From the NCBI RefSeq assembly GCF_006546625.1, contig NZ_VIAR01000013.1:1-64000 (forward strand): a stretch of DNA of 64,000 nucleotides, read 5' to 3'. Positions 1-7,842 of the stretch are shown piece by piece (the stretch's first letter is position 1; each line of letters begins with the position of its first letter). Origin of the DNA: Haloflavibacter putidus (lineage in GTDB: Bacteria > Bacteroidota > Bacteroidia > Flavobacteriales > Flavobacteriaceae). Under the pieces are notes generated by a model that worked only from the letters and a program-made list of their open reading frames with translations, did no database searches and had not been told where the DNA came from. The position numbers and the translations under genes are program-made.

Positions 1-75
1 GCACGTGTCTTAAAAGCTGATAAAATACAAACTCTCATTCCGTTATCAAGAATTATAGACTACTATAAGCGGTAA
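1..75 (+). CDS. C-terminal tail of an unidentified gene (partial)
   Basis: Frame 1 is open from the first base to TAA at 73-75 and encodes 24 residues ending in IIDYYKR. The start lies outside the window. The tail is too short to assign. Because a sugar aminotransferase gene follows on the same strand, a surface-polysaccharide gene is a reasonable guess, but this is inference only. The frame could also be open by chance. Confidence 0.35.
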   Translation, partial: ARVLKADKIQTLIPLSRIIDYYKR

Positions 76-142
76 GCTGTACGCTATAAAACCCAAAAAG
101 AATTAACATAATGCCTAAAGCATATAGCTTAAAGCTGAAATT

Positions 143-245
143 GCGTTAAGGATAGTAGCGGTTACCCTGCAAACAAGCCTTTTTGGGCTTGTTGAAGCGT
201 AAAAGCGCATAGCCTGACCCTCAATTTTTATTGGGGGGAACGCCC
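143..245 (-). ncRNA. Structured noncoding element, copy 1 (possibly Flavo-1-like RNA)
   Basis: This sequence resembles, in inverted orientation, the element at 19248-19370. Read on the minus strand both copies begin GGGCGTT, carry CAATAAAAATTG, then a GGGTC-GGCTAT-CGCT block, and end with CCGCTACTATCC-TAACGC. The ends pair (GCGTT at 143-147 with AACGC at 239-243). An internal hairpin is formed by 172-179 and 186-193, and a second by 219-225 and 230-236. The internal hairpin sits at the same place in copy 2 but has a different sequence, which points to a selected structure. From memory it resembles the Flavo-1 RNA family of Flavobacteria; this was not tested. The strand is uncertain: the minus strand is chosen because copy 2 has a promoter in that orientation. 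Confidence 0.5.
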
Positions 246-312
246 TAATAATTATTTTGGAAAACCGTAATTTTGAAATATATTCTATAGTTTTACGCTT
301 AAAAACAAATGT

Positions 313-1452
313 ATGGGGAAAGATAAAATTTGGCTCTCTTCGCCGCATATGGGTGGAGAAGAAAAAAAATATGTAGATAAGGCTTTTGAAGAAAATTGGA
401 TTGCCCCATTAGGACCAAATGTAGAGGCTTTTGAAGGCGAATTAGAAAACTTTTTGCAGGGACAAAGCCAAGTAGCTGTTCTAAGCAGCGGAACTGCCGC
501 TATACATTTGGCATTACTCCGTTTGGGGGTTACTGGCGGTGATGAAGTGCTTTGCCAGAGTTTTACTTTTGCGGCTTCGGCAAATCCTATTACCTATTTG
601 GGCGCAAAACCGGTTTTTATAGATTCTGAAGAAAAAACCTGGAATTTATGTCCGTTAACCTTAGAGAAAGCAATTAAAGACCGCATAAATGCAGGGAAAA
701 AACCCAAAGCCATATTGACCGTACATTTATACGGAATGCCTTACCAAGTAGATAAAATACACCAACTTGCCAGGGAATATGAAATTCCGGTAGTAGAAGA
801 TGCTGCAGAGGCCTTAGGTTCTTCCTATGCCAGGAGAAAATGCGGAACCTTTGGAGATTATGCGGTACTTTCTTTTAACGGCAATAAAATTATAACCACT
901 GGAGGCGGCGGCGCTTTGGTTTGCCGTAGTCAAGAACAAAAAAAAGAAGCGATTTTTTATGCCACCCAAGCCCGGGATCAAGCTCCGCATTACCAGCATA
1001 GTAAAATTGGGTACAATTACCGGTTGAGTAATGTTTCTGCGGGTATTGGCGTAGGACAAATGCAGGTATTGGCGCAACACGTGGCTTTACGCCGAAAAAT
1101 GCATGCTTTTTACCAAGAGTTATTTAAAGAAATTGATGGAGTTACTGTGTTTTCTGAACCCAATGAAAAGTACTACAGCAATCATTGGCTATCTGCTATC
1201 TTAATAGATCCTAAAAAAACCAATGGCATTAGCAGAGAAGATTTACGGTTGGCTTTTGAAAAAGAAAATATAGAAAGCAGACCATTGTGGAAACCAATGC
1301 ATTTGCAGCCGGTTTACAAAGATGCTCTTTATTATGGCGAGGCTGTGGCCGAAAATTTGTTTGCTAAAGGTTTATGCTTACCTTCGGGCTCTAACCTTAC
1401 AAACACCGACAGAAGTAGAATAGAAAAGGTTGTTAAATCTGTATTTAAGTAA
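313..1452 (+). CDS. DegT/DnrJ/EryC1/StrS-family PLP-dependent aminotransferase
   Basis: The 379-residue protein has the full length of sugar aminotransferases that transfer an amino group to a nucleotide-linked keto-sugar, a step in making surface glycans. An SSGTAAIHLAL phosphate-binding segment lies at residues 58-68. VEDAAEALG with Asp163 contacts the PLP pyridine nitrogen, and SFNGNK places the Schiff-base lysine at Lys192. The protein should be cytoplasmic. The exact sugar cannot be read from the sequence; PglE- and WecE-like enzymes are the closest types. The next gene begins 1 base after the stop, so the two are probably co-transcribed. A second ATG at 309 is out of frame. Confidence 0.88.
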   Translation: MGKDKIWLSSPHMGGEEKKYVDKAFEENWIAPLGPNVEAFEGELENFLQGQSQVAVLSSGTAAIHLALLRLGVTGGDEVLCQSFTFAASANPITYLGAKPVFIDSEEKTWNLCPLTLEKAIKDRINAGKKPKAILTVHLYGMPYQVDKIHQLAREYEIPVVEDAAEALGSSYARRKCGTFGDYAVLSFNGNKIITTGGGGALVCRSQEQKKEAIFYATQARDQAPHYQHSKIGYNYRLSNVSAGIGVGQMQVLAQHVALRRKMHAFYQELFKEIDGVTVFSEPNEKYYSNHWLSAILIDPKKTNGISREDLRLAFEKENIESRPLWKPMHLQPVYKDALYYGEAVAENLFAKGLCLPSGSNLTNTDRSRIEKVVKSVFK

Positions 1453-1453
1453 T

Positions 1454-2008
1454 ATGAAAATAAATGAACTTATAAAAAAAAGACGGTCGGTTTTTCCTGC
1501 TCAATACAATAATAAACCAATTAGTAAAGATGTTATACAGCAAATTGTAACAGCAGCCAATTGGGCCCCAACCCATAAAAAAACAGAGCCTTGGCGTTTT
1601 AAAGTCTTACAAGAAGAAGCTTTATTGGAGTTTGGTGAATTTTTGGCGGCAAAATATAAAGCAACTACCAAAAAATATTCTGCCTTTAAGGAAAAGAAAA
1701 TTCTTAAAAAATTTGAACAATCTGCTTGTGTTATCGTTATTAGTTTTCAGCGTGATCCAAAAGAGAGGATACCCGAATGGGAAGAAATTGCTTCTACTGC
1801 TATGGCCGTGCAAAATATGTGGTTACTTGCTACAGATTTAGGTATTGGTGCTTATTGGAGTTCTCCGGCATTAAAAGAATTTACGCCAGAATTTTTTGAT
1901 TTTGAAGAAGGCGAACACTGTTTAGGTTTTTTCTATATGGGGTATTTTGACGAAAGCCTACCTGAAGATAAACGTATACCTATAGATGAAAAAGTGCAAT
2001 GGTTTTAG
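1454..2008 (+). CDS. Nitroreductase family protein (YdjA-like)
   Basis: This 184-residue protein fits the small nitroreductases, FMN enzymes that use NAD(P)H to reduce nitro or quinone-like substrates. The RRSVFPAQY segment near residue 10 is the family's N-terminal FMN-contact region. NWAPTHKKTEPWRF (about 35-48) and the GIGAYWSSP segment (about 128) also fit. The frame opens at 1430 inside the aminotransferase gene, but the ATG at 1454, just after that gene's TAA, gives the normal family N-terminus. Tight spacing suggests one transcript with the aminotransferase. The natural substrate is unknown. Confidence 0.85.
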   Translation: MKINELIKKRRSVFPAQYNNKPISKDVIQQIVTAANWAPTHKKTEPWRFKVLQEEALLEFGEFLAAKYKATTKKYSAFKEKKILKKFEQSACVIVISFQRDPKERIPEWEEIASTAMAVQNMWLLATDLGIGAYWSSPALKEFTPEFFDFEEGEHCLGFFYMGYFDESLPEDKRIPIDEKVQWF

Positions 2009-2166
2009 TTGTGGTTAAAAGTCAAAAAGTCAGAGAGTCAAAGAAGTAATAAGTATAATCTCGAAAATAGAGATTAGGAAAAAGGTGTAAAACAAGTAAT
2101 TTTAATTGAATAGACTCATTTGAATTACCTTTCTCTGGTGTAAATTGCAATTATAAAAAGCAGTAT

Positions 2167-2937
2167 TTATATAGTTCTAAATGCTAGTTCTCCCAAGCCC
2201 TCTATATGCGCTTTTACTACATCGCCTTTTTGCAAAACTACCATTGGACCTAAAGCTCCAGATAAAATAATCTCGCCTTTTTTTAACGGATTTCCAATTT
2301 CTATCATTTTTGTAGCGAGCCATTGCACCGCATTAAGCGGATTGCCCAAGCAACTTGCTCCACTGCCATCAGAAACTAATTGGTCATTTATATACAATTG
2401 CATTTTGCAATTTTCTAAATCTACTTTATCCAGTTCTATTGGTTTTTTACCGACAACAAAATGACTGGAAGAAGCGTTATCTGCAATGGTATCGGTTATT
2501 TTTATGTCCCAATCTTTTATGCGGCTACCAACAATTTCTATGGCAATTAAAGCGTAATCTATGGCTTGTTTAAGACTTTCTATTGTGGGAGGAGTGGTAA
2601 TATCTTCTTTCAGTACAAACGCAATTTCGGCCTCTACTTTTGGTTGCAAAAATTTAGAATGCATTATAACGCCATCCGGTTCTATTTGCATACTGTCTAA
2701 TAAAATACCAAAATCGGGTTGATCTACTCCCAGTTGCTCTTGTACTTTTTTATTAGTAAGACCAATTTTCTTTCCAATTTCTTTTTTTTCTTCCGCTTTA
2801 GCTTTTTCAATATTTATGGTTTGAATTTTATAAGCGGCAGTCAAATCTTTTTCCGCTAAAAAAGAACGAATGGGTTGGCAAGGTTTATTGGTAATTGTTG
2901 CGTTGTGAAGCAAATTTGCTATTTCTTCTAATTGCAT
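2167..2937 (-). CDS. 2-keto-4-pentenoate hydratase / MhpD-type FAH-superfamily enzyme
   Basis: The 256-residue protein matches the 2-oxopent-4-enoate hydratase and 4-oxalocrotonate decarboxylase group, which adds water to, or decarboxylates, short unsaturated keto acids during aromatic catabolism. GKKIGLTNKKVQEQLGV, the acidic KVEAEIAF metal-site segment and a C-terminal GEIILSGALGPMV stretch are typical. No aromatic-degradation genes lie nearby, so the role here may be a general keto-acid one. A DUF456 gene lies upstream on the same strand with an 11-base gap, which suggests a two-gene transcript. Confidence 0.82.
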   Translation of the reverse strand: MQLEEIANLLHNATITNKPCQPIRSFLAEKDLTAAYKIQTINIEKAKAEEKKEIGKKIGLTNKKVQEQLGVDQPDFGILLDSMQIEPDGVIMHSKFLQPKVEAEIAFVLKEDITTPPTIESLKQAIDYALIAIEIVGSRIKDWDIKITDTIADNASSSHFVVGKKPIELDKVDLENCKMQLYINDQLVSDGSGASCLGNPLNAVQWLATKMIEIGNPLKKGEIILSGALGPMVVLQKGDVVKAHIEGLGELAFRTI

Positions 2938-2948
2938 AAGGACGATGT

Positions 2949-3449
2949 TTAAAAAAATGAATCTTTAAAGCCCCAAAATACATAAATATATAAACCTAAA
3001 AACACGCAAGCAATAATAAATTTCATAAAAGTAGAAGCCAGAAAACCTAAAAAGGAGCCGTAAGCGGCTTTTAATGCCTTGCCAGAAGTAGAATTTTTAA
3101 AGAAAAACTCGCCTATAAAAGCGCCAAGAAAAGGACCGATTAAAAACCCTAAGGGAATGGGTGCAATTATACCGGCAATTAGACCAACAGTAGTGCCAAT
3201 TGCTCCGGCTTTACTGCCGCCATAACGTTTGGTTCCCGCGGCGGGAATAACATAATCTAAAACCGAAATAATTATTGCTACAGCCAGTGTACTGACCAAA
3301 ATCCAATAATTGGTGGGCACAATACTGGTTGAATATAAAAGCAACAACCCAACCCAGCTAATTGGCGGGCCGGGCAAAACCGGTAAAAGACTGCCTACAA
3401 TACCAACTAAGCATAGTATAAAACCAAGCAAGAGTAATAAAATATCCAT
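2949..3449 (-). CDS. DUF456 domain-containing membrane protein
   Basis: The 166-residue protein is almost entirely hydrophobic, with about four to five membrane segments. It carries the family's LPVLPGPPISW motif near residues 23-33 and a glycine-rich stretch, GSKAGAIGTTVGLIAG. The family is widespread and uncharacterised. It lies just upstream of the MhpD-like gene on the minus strand. It is divergent from the blaI-like gene, with a 124-base intergenic region holding that gene's promoter. Confidence 0.85.
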   Translation of the reverse strand: MDILLLLLGFILCLVGIVGSLLPVLPGPPISWVGLLLLYSTSIVPTNYWILVSTLAVAIIISVLDYVIPAAGTKRYGGSKAGAIGTTVGLIAGIIAPIPLGFLIGPFLGAFIGEFFFKNSTSGKALKAAYGSFLGFLASTFMKFIIACVFLGLYIYVFWGFKDSFF

Positions 3450-3511
3450 AGAAATAGTTTTCAGATTTTAAATGTACATTATTTTCTAAAACAAAATTAA
3501 CACCTAAAATA

Positions 3512-3525
3512 TTAGTTTAAACTAA
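3512..3525. promoter_or_regulatory. Perfect 14-bp palindrome, candidate BlaI-type operator
   Basis: TTAGTTTAAACTAA is a perfect inverted repeat. It lies where the -33 element of the promoter at 3535-3542 should be (TTAG at 3512-3515 is 19 bases upstream). BlaI/MecI dimers bind dyad operators at their own promoters, so autorepression by the product of the next gene is the obvious inference. The sequence differs from the staphylococcal bla/mec operators. Confidence 0.55.
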
Positions 3526-3534
3526 ATAAATAGT

Positions 3535-3542
3535 TATATTTG
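3535..3542 (+). promoter_or_regulatory. Promoter -7 box of the blaI-like operon
   Basis: TATATTTG matches the Bacteroidota -7 consensus TAnnTTTG. It lies 31 bases before the ATG and 19 bases after a TTAG that could serve as the -33 element. Confidence 0.55.
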
Positions 3543-3573
3543 TTTTGGTAAAGCAAATAAAAAACAAAGTATA

Positions 3574-3936
3574 ATGAAAGAATTAACCAAAGCAGAAGAA
3601 GAAATTATGCAACTTCTATGGAAGTTAGAACAAGCTAATGTTGCTGCTCTTTTAGAAGAAATGAACGAGCCTAAACCGGCTTATAATACCGTTTCTACTA
3701 TTGTGCGAATTTTGGAGACCAAAGGTTTTGTAGGCTACAAAAAGGTTGGGAGAGGGCACGAATACTATCCGTTGATAGAAAAAGATAACTACAGTAAATT
3801 TTCATTAAGCAAGCTAATGAACAATTATTTTGACGGCTCTATGAAAACCATGCTTTCCTTTTTTGTAGATAAAAACGATATGAGCGTAAAGGAGTTGGAA
3901 GATATTCTTTCGGAAATAAATAAAAAGAAAAAATAA
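3574..3936 (+). CDS. BlaI/MecI/CopY-family transcriptional repressor
   Basis: The 120-residue protein has the winged-helix fold of BlaI/MecI: LTKAEEEIMQLLWKLE at the N-terminus and the recognition-helix region AYNTVSTIVRILETKGFVGY at about residues 35-55. Its C-terminal half should form the dimer. It probably represses its own operon through the palindrome at 3512-3525. Its stop overlaps the start of the next gene by one base, so repressor and M56 sensor are translationally coupled, as in blaI-blaR1. Confidence 0.9.
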   Translation: MKELTKAEEEIMQLLWKLEQANVAALLEEMNEPKPAYNTVSTIVRILETKGFVGYKKVGRGHEYYPLIEKDNYSKFSLSKLMNNYFDGSMKTMLSFFVDKNDMSVKELEDILSEINKKKK

Positions 3937-5453
3937 TGGCAACCTATCTACTTAATTTTAGTCTGTTTTTAGCCCTTTTTTGGGTCTTATACATGGCATT
4001 TTTCCGTAAAGAAACCTTTTTTAACCACAATAGGGTGTATCTTATATTGGCACCAATAATCGCTGCGCTTTTGCCTTTTGTGGTAATTCCTTCTTTAGAT
4101 TTTATGCCTAACAACAGCGCAAATTGGTATATGCAAACGCCTATATTTTTGACAAATAATACTATTGCAACAACGCCCGAAACCGTAATTAATGCAGAGA
4201 GTAGCAACACCTTTTCTTATATAAACGCCGTTCTCTTATTCTATCTTGTAGGCTTTTTATTTATGTTTTTTAAGCTTACGCGGAAAATAATACGCTTTAG
4301 AAAATTAAAAACTTCGGCTAAAGTGATAAAAGTTGGCAGACACAAAATTTACCAATTAACCAATAGCGATGCGGCTTTTACTTTTTTTAATAGTGTTTTT
4401 ATTGGCGATAGTTTAGAAGGCGCTAAGCAAAGTAAAATTTTGCAACACGAACTGGTGCACAAACGCCACAAACACAGTTTCGATTTACTTTATTACGAAA
4501 TTTTAAAAGTAATCTGTTGGTTTCATCCGGTAGTTTACAGCCTTCAAAATCAACTCCGGTTAGTACACGAATATACTGCCGATGCTTTGGTGGTGCAAGA
4601 ACACAATAAAATAAACTACACAGAGAACATTCTTAACGGATTTTTTCAAGTAAAAGGAATATCCTTTACCAATCAATTTTTCAACCATTCATTAATTAAA
4701 AAACGTATAATTATGTTACACAAAACAAAATCTCAAAAAACAGCATTGCTCAAATACCTAATGCTTTTGCCGGTATTGGCAATTATGCTTACATATGTTT
4801 CATGTACACAAGAAACGGCTGCTACAAAAGAACCAATGAAAACAGAGGAAAATGTGGTAAATGGCGACATGATATTTAAAATGCAGGTGGGAGATATAGA
4901 TAACCTAACCCAAGAAGAATCTGCTACAATGGCAGATAAAGTGCAAGAAGCGGTAGATACCAACATCAAGTTAATAATTGTCTTAGACGACGGCAAAAAC
5001 CAAAAACCTATTACGGTAAACGCGAATAAGTTAGGTGTGCCACCCTTACCGCCAACGCCGCCATCTCCTAACACGCCGCCCAATCCGACAGAGAGTGGAG
5101 TTCCTTATTCCTCAATAGACGTGGTGCCGGCTTATCAAGGTTGCGACCAAAATCAAGATAACGAAAGTCTTAGAAAATGTACCAGCAACAAAATTTCAGA
5201 ATTTGTAAATGCTAATTTTAATACCAACTTGGGTAAAGAATTAGATTTAGAAGGTGTAAACCGAGTTTATGTGCGTTTTACCATTGCAAAAGATGGCATA
5301 ATTAAAGACGTACAAGCACGCGCACCACATCCAGATTTACAAGAAGAAGCAGTTAGAGTGGTAAAAAGTTTACCAAAAATGCAACCGGGTATGCAAAATG
5401 GCAAACCGGTAAACGTGCTTTACTCGTTACCAATTGTATTTAAAATTAACTAA
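3936..5453 (+). CDS. M56-family (BlaR1-like) membrane metalloprotease with TonB-like C-terminus
   Basis: In this 505-residue protein, membrane segments lie at about residues 5-23, 34-52, 95-114 and 272-290. A cytoplasmic zinc-protease site follows the third: HELVH at 171-175 and HEYTAD at 211-216. BlaR1 proteins of this kind sense an outside signal and trigger cleavage of the partner repressor. The penicillin-binding sensor of BlaR1 is missing. Instead there is a proline-rich linker around residues 365-395 and a TonB-like C-terminal domain (VYVRFTIAKDG to PIVFKIN). The inducer is unknown. The start overlaps the repressor stop (TAATGG). Confidence 0.88.
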   Translation: MATYLLNFSLFLALFWVLYMAFFRKETFFNHNRVYLILAPIIAALLPFVVIPSLDFMPNNSANWYMQTPIFLTNNTIATTPETVINAESSNTFSYINAVLLFYLVGFLFMFFKLTRKIIRFRKLKTSAKVIKVGRHKIYQLTNSDAAFTFFNSVFIGDSLEGAKQSKILQHELVHKRHKHSFDLLYYEILKVICWFHPVVYSLQNQLRLVHEYTADALVVQEHNKINYTENILNGFFQVKGISFTNQFFNHSLIKKRIIMLHKTKSQKTALLKYLMLLPVLAIMLTYVSCTQETAATKEPMKTEENVVNGDMIFKMQVGDIDNLTQEESATMADKVQEAVDTNIKLIIVLDDGKNQKPITVNANKLGVPPLPPTPPSPNTPPNPTESGVPYSSIDVVPAYQGCDQNQDNESLRKCTSNKISEFVNANFNTNLGKELDLEGVNRVYVRFTIAKDGIIKDVQARAPHPDLQEEAVRVVKSLPKMQPGMQNGKPVNVLYSLPIVFKIN

Positions 5454-5456
5454 AAA

Positions 5457-6608
5457 GTGCGCATAACATATTTACTTTTCTTATTTATAATAATTCCCCG
5501 GGTCGAAGCGCAAACTTCGACCTTGGTTTTGGCAGATAGCTTATTCGCGATTGGCAACTATCAAAAAGCCATTCAACTTTATAAAAATCAAGCTACTATT
5601 TCTGCTACGGTTTATCAAAAAATCGCTTCCGCGGAAAAGACTCGGGGCAATTTAACTCAAGCTTTGTCGGCCTACAAAAAAGCCATTGCGCAAGAACCAA
5701 ATTTGTTAATTGCAAAAGCGAACTACGGAAAATTGTTACGCCAAACCTATCAGTATAAAAAAGCAGATAGCGTTTACACGGAATTAATTCAGAAGCATCC
5801 TAAAAACCCTGATTTTCATTACCAAATGGGAATAGTAAAACAGCGGTTAAAAGATACAACAGCTGTGCATTATTTCCAGAAAACGATCCAATTAGATTCG
5901 TTTCACCAAAATGCCTTATATTATTTAGCAAAACATTTTTACACCAAGAAAAATTTCAGTAAAACCGAAAAACTTACTCAAAAGGTCTTACAGAAAAATA
6001 ACCTTAATTTAAAAATAAATCTTTTATCTGCACAAAATGCTTATACGCAAAAACACTATAAAACAGCAGTTAAGCGCTATTTAAACGTACTTAATTTAGG
6101 GTATAAATCTGCTACGGTTTATGAGAAACTTGGAGCGGCTTGTTACCAAGAATCACAAATAAAAAAAGCTATAGGTTTTTATCAAAAAGCAATTCGGTTA
6201 GACCCGCAAAAAGCTTCTGCACACGCATCTTTAGGTAAACTTTATTTACTACACGAAAAACCTAAGAAAGCAGAAGAACATTTGTTATTGGCTCTTCTTT
6301 TGTCTAAACCGCAATTAGATGAGCTATACCAATCTTTGGGTCTTACCTACAAATTGCAAAAAGACTATAAAAAAGCTTTGCCTTATTTTAAACTTGCGTT
6401 GGAAGAAAATCCTAACAAAATACGTAGCCAGTTTGAGTTGGCCGTAGCGGCAGATAATTATTACGCAGAATTAGACACAAGACTTTCGTATTACAAATTG
6501 TTTCTTAATAAATTTGAATTAAATTCTAAAGCTACTTATTATACCAGTTTAGCCAAACGCAGAATTTCTGATATTAAGCAAGAAAAACATCTAGGTAAGG
6601 GCAAGTAA
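5457..6608 (+). CDS. TPR-repeat protein, exported
   Basis: The 383-residue protein has an N-terminal signal peptide ending near VEAQ. It is followed by about eight tetratricopeptide repeats, recognisable as repeated A..YKKAI...P units (for example ALSAYKKAIAQEPN and AIGFYQKAIRLDPQKA). TPRs bind other proteins. The start is GTG, 3 bases after the stop of the M56 gene, with no better in-frame ATG nearby, so it should be the third gene of the blaI operon. A periplasmic partner for the M56 sensor is a plausible inference. Confidence 0.8.
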   Translation: MRITYLLFLFIIIPRVEAQTSTLVLADSLFAIGNYQKAIQLYKNQATISATVYQKIASAEKTRGNLTQALSAYKKAIAQEPNLLIAKANYGKLLRQTYQYKKADSVYTELIQKHPKNPDFHYQMGIVKQRLKDTTAVHYFQKTIQLDSFHQNALYYLAKHFYTKKNFSKTEKLTQKVLQKNNLNLKINLLSAQNAYTQKHYKTAVKRYLNVLNLGYKSATVYEKLGAACYQESQIKKAIGFYQKAIRLDPQKASAHASLGKLYLLHEKPKKAEEHLLLALLLSKPQLDELYQSLGLTYKLQKDYKKALPYFKLALEENPNKIRSQFELAVAADNYYAELDTRLSYYKLFLNKFELNSKATYYTSLAKRRISDIKQEKHLGKGK

Positions 6609-6664
6609 AGCTTTCAACAAGTAATAATAAAAACTTAAATAAGCTTTAAACGCATTAAACCTGA

Positions 6665-6672
6665 TAGATTTG
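6665..6672 (+). promoter_or_regulatory. Promoter -7 box for the glutathione peroxidase gene
   Basis: TAGATTTG matches TAnnTTTG exactly, 30 bases before the ATG at 6703. The -33 element is weak. Confidence 0.45.
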
Positions 6673-6702
6673 TTTGTATTTTTATCCAAAAAAATAAACA
6701 AT

Positions 6703-7257
6703 ATGAGAAATTTGGTTTTGTTTAGTTTGGTGTTAGTAAATTTCAGTCTTTTTGCCCAAAAAAGTGCTTCAGATAAACACAATATTTATCAATTTACGGT
6801 AGAGGATATTAGCGGAGAAAAATTTGATTTAAAAGAACTTAAGGGCAAAAAAGTAATGCTGGTAAACACGGCAAGCAAATGCGGATATACGCCACAATAC
6901 GCAGATTTGCAGCGTCTTTATGAAAAATATAAAAGTCAAGATTTTACCATAATAGGATTTCCGGCCAATAACTTTGGGCGGCAAGAACCGGGTAGTGACG
7001 AAGAAATAGCAAAGTTTTGCGAAGCTAATTACGGCGTTAGTTTCCCGATGATGAGTAAAATTTCCGTAAAGGGAGAAGATATGCATCCGCTTTATGCATT
7101 TTTAACGCAAAAAGAAAAAAACGGCTTTAAAGATTCTGAAGTAAAATGGAATTTTCAAAAGTATTTGATTAACGAAAAAGGCGAGTTGGTACGCGTGGTT
7201 CCTTCGGCTACTTTGCCTACAGATAAAAGCATTATCAGTTGGATTACCAATGGCTAA
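6703..7257 (+). CDS. Glutathione peroxidase family protein, exported
   Basis: The 184-residue protein starts at ATG 6703, giving a signal peptide (MRNLVLFSLVLVNFSLFAQ), rather than at the upstream TTG. The peroxidatic cysteine is Cys60 in NTASKCGYTPQ and the active-site tryptophan is Trp149 in VKWNFQKYL. The classical NQFG glutamine is replaced by asparagine (FPANNFG, Asn90). The enzyme should reduce peroxides in the periplasm or at the envelope, probably with thioredoxin-like donors rather than glutathione. It appears to be a single-gene unit with its own promoter. Confidence 0.88.
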   Translation: MRNLVLFSLVLVNFSLFAQKSASDKHNIYQFTVEDISGEKFDLKELKGKKVMLVNTASKCGYTPQYADLQRLYEKYKSQDFTIIGFPANNFGRQEPGSDEEIAKFCEANYGVSFPMMSKISVKGEDMHPLYAFLTQKEKNGFKDSEVKWNFQKYLINEKGELVRVVPSATLPTDKSIISWITNG

Positions 7258-7364
7258 ACCTTGAGCGGTAATTTTTAAAAAAACCTGCTTTTTCTATCTT
7301 GGTGAGAATAACAATTTTAAGAATTGCTATTCCTTTTTTAGTGCTATTTGCGTACTTTTACGCT

Positions 7365-7841
7365 ATGAGTAAGATGTGGGCAATTATCTTTTTATTGGCA
7401 TTGGCGGGTTGCAAAAATTTTGAAACCCAAAAACTATCGTCTAAAGAACTCGTAGACCAAGAATTAAAACAAATAGATTGGAAAGAAGTAGATCGTTACC
7501 CAACCTTTGTAGTTTGTCAGGATTACAACAGTCAAGAAGAAGTAGCGCGTTGTTTTGCTAAAGTAATTACAGAAGAAATTTATAAAAATCTGCAACAAAA
7601 AGAAATCAATTTTAAAGATTCTATTACAGAAAAAGCTTGGTTGTTTATTTCTATTACAGAAGAGGGTAAAACCCATTTAGACTCTTTACAGCAATCTTCT
7701 AAGCTGCAAGAAAATCTGCCCAATTTAAAAGATTGGTTGCAAGTTGCTGTACAAGATTTACCAAAAGTCTATCCGGCACAAAAACGCGGAATTCCCGTTG
7801 CTACAAATTTCAGGTTGCCCATTCGGTTTGAAACCGAATAA
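7365..7841 (+). CDS. Small lipoprotein with TonB-like C-terminal fold
   Basis: The frame opens with GTG at 7299. The ATG at 7365 gives a standard lipoprotein signal (MSKMWAIIFLLALAGC) and a 158-residue product, so it is preferred; ATG 7371 is also possible. The mature part ends with GIPVATNFRLPIRFE, which resembles the last strands of TonB C-terminal domains. No function is recognised. The stop is one base from the end of a convergent gene. Confidence 0.6.
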   Translation: MSKMWAIIFLLALAGCKNFETQKLSSKELVDQELKQIDWKEVDRYPTFVVCQDYNSQEEVARCFAKVITEEIYKNLQQKEINFKDSITEKAWLFISITEEGKTHLDSLQQSSKLQENLPNLKDWLQVAVQDLPKVYPAQKRGIPVATNFRLPIRFETE

Positions 7842-7842
7842 T

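Noticed and set aside
305-312. TACATTTG-like promoter box on the minus strand beside the aminotransferase start
   Set aside because: It is about 60 bases from the nearest element end and has no -33 partner, so it is not clearly a promoter for element copy 1.
115-348. Minus-strand ORF of 77 codons over the start of the aminotransferase gene
   Set aside because: It overlaps the structured element and the real gene start, and has no recognisable protein features.
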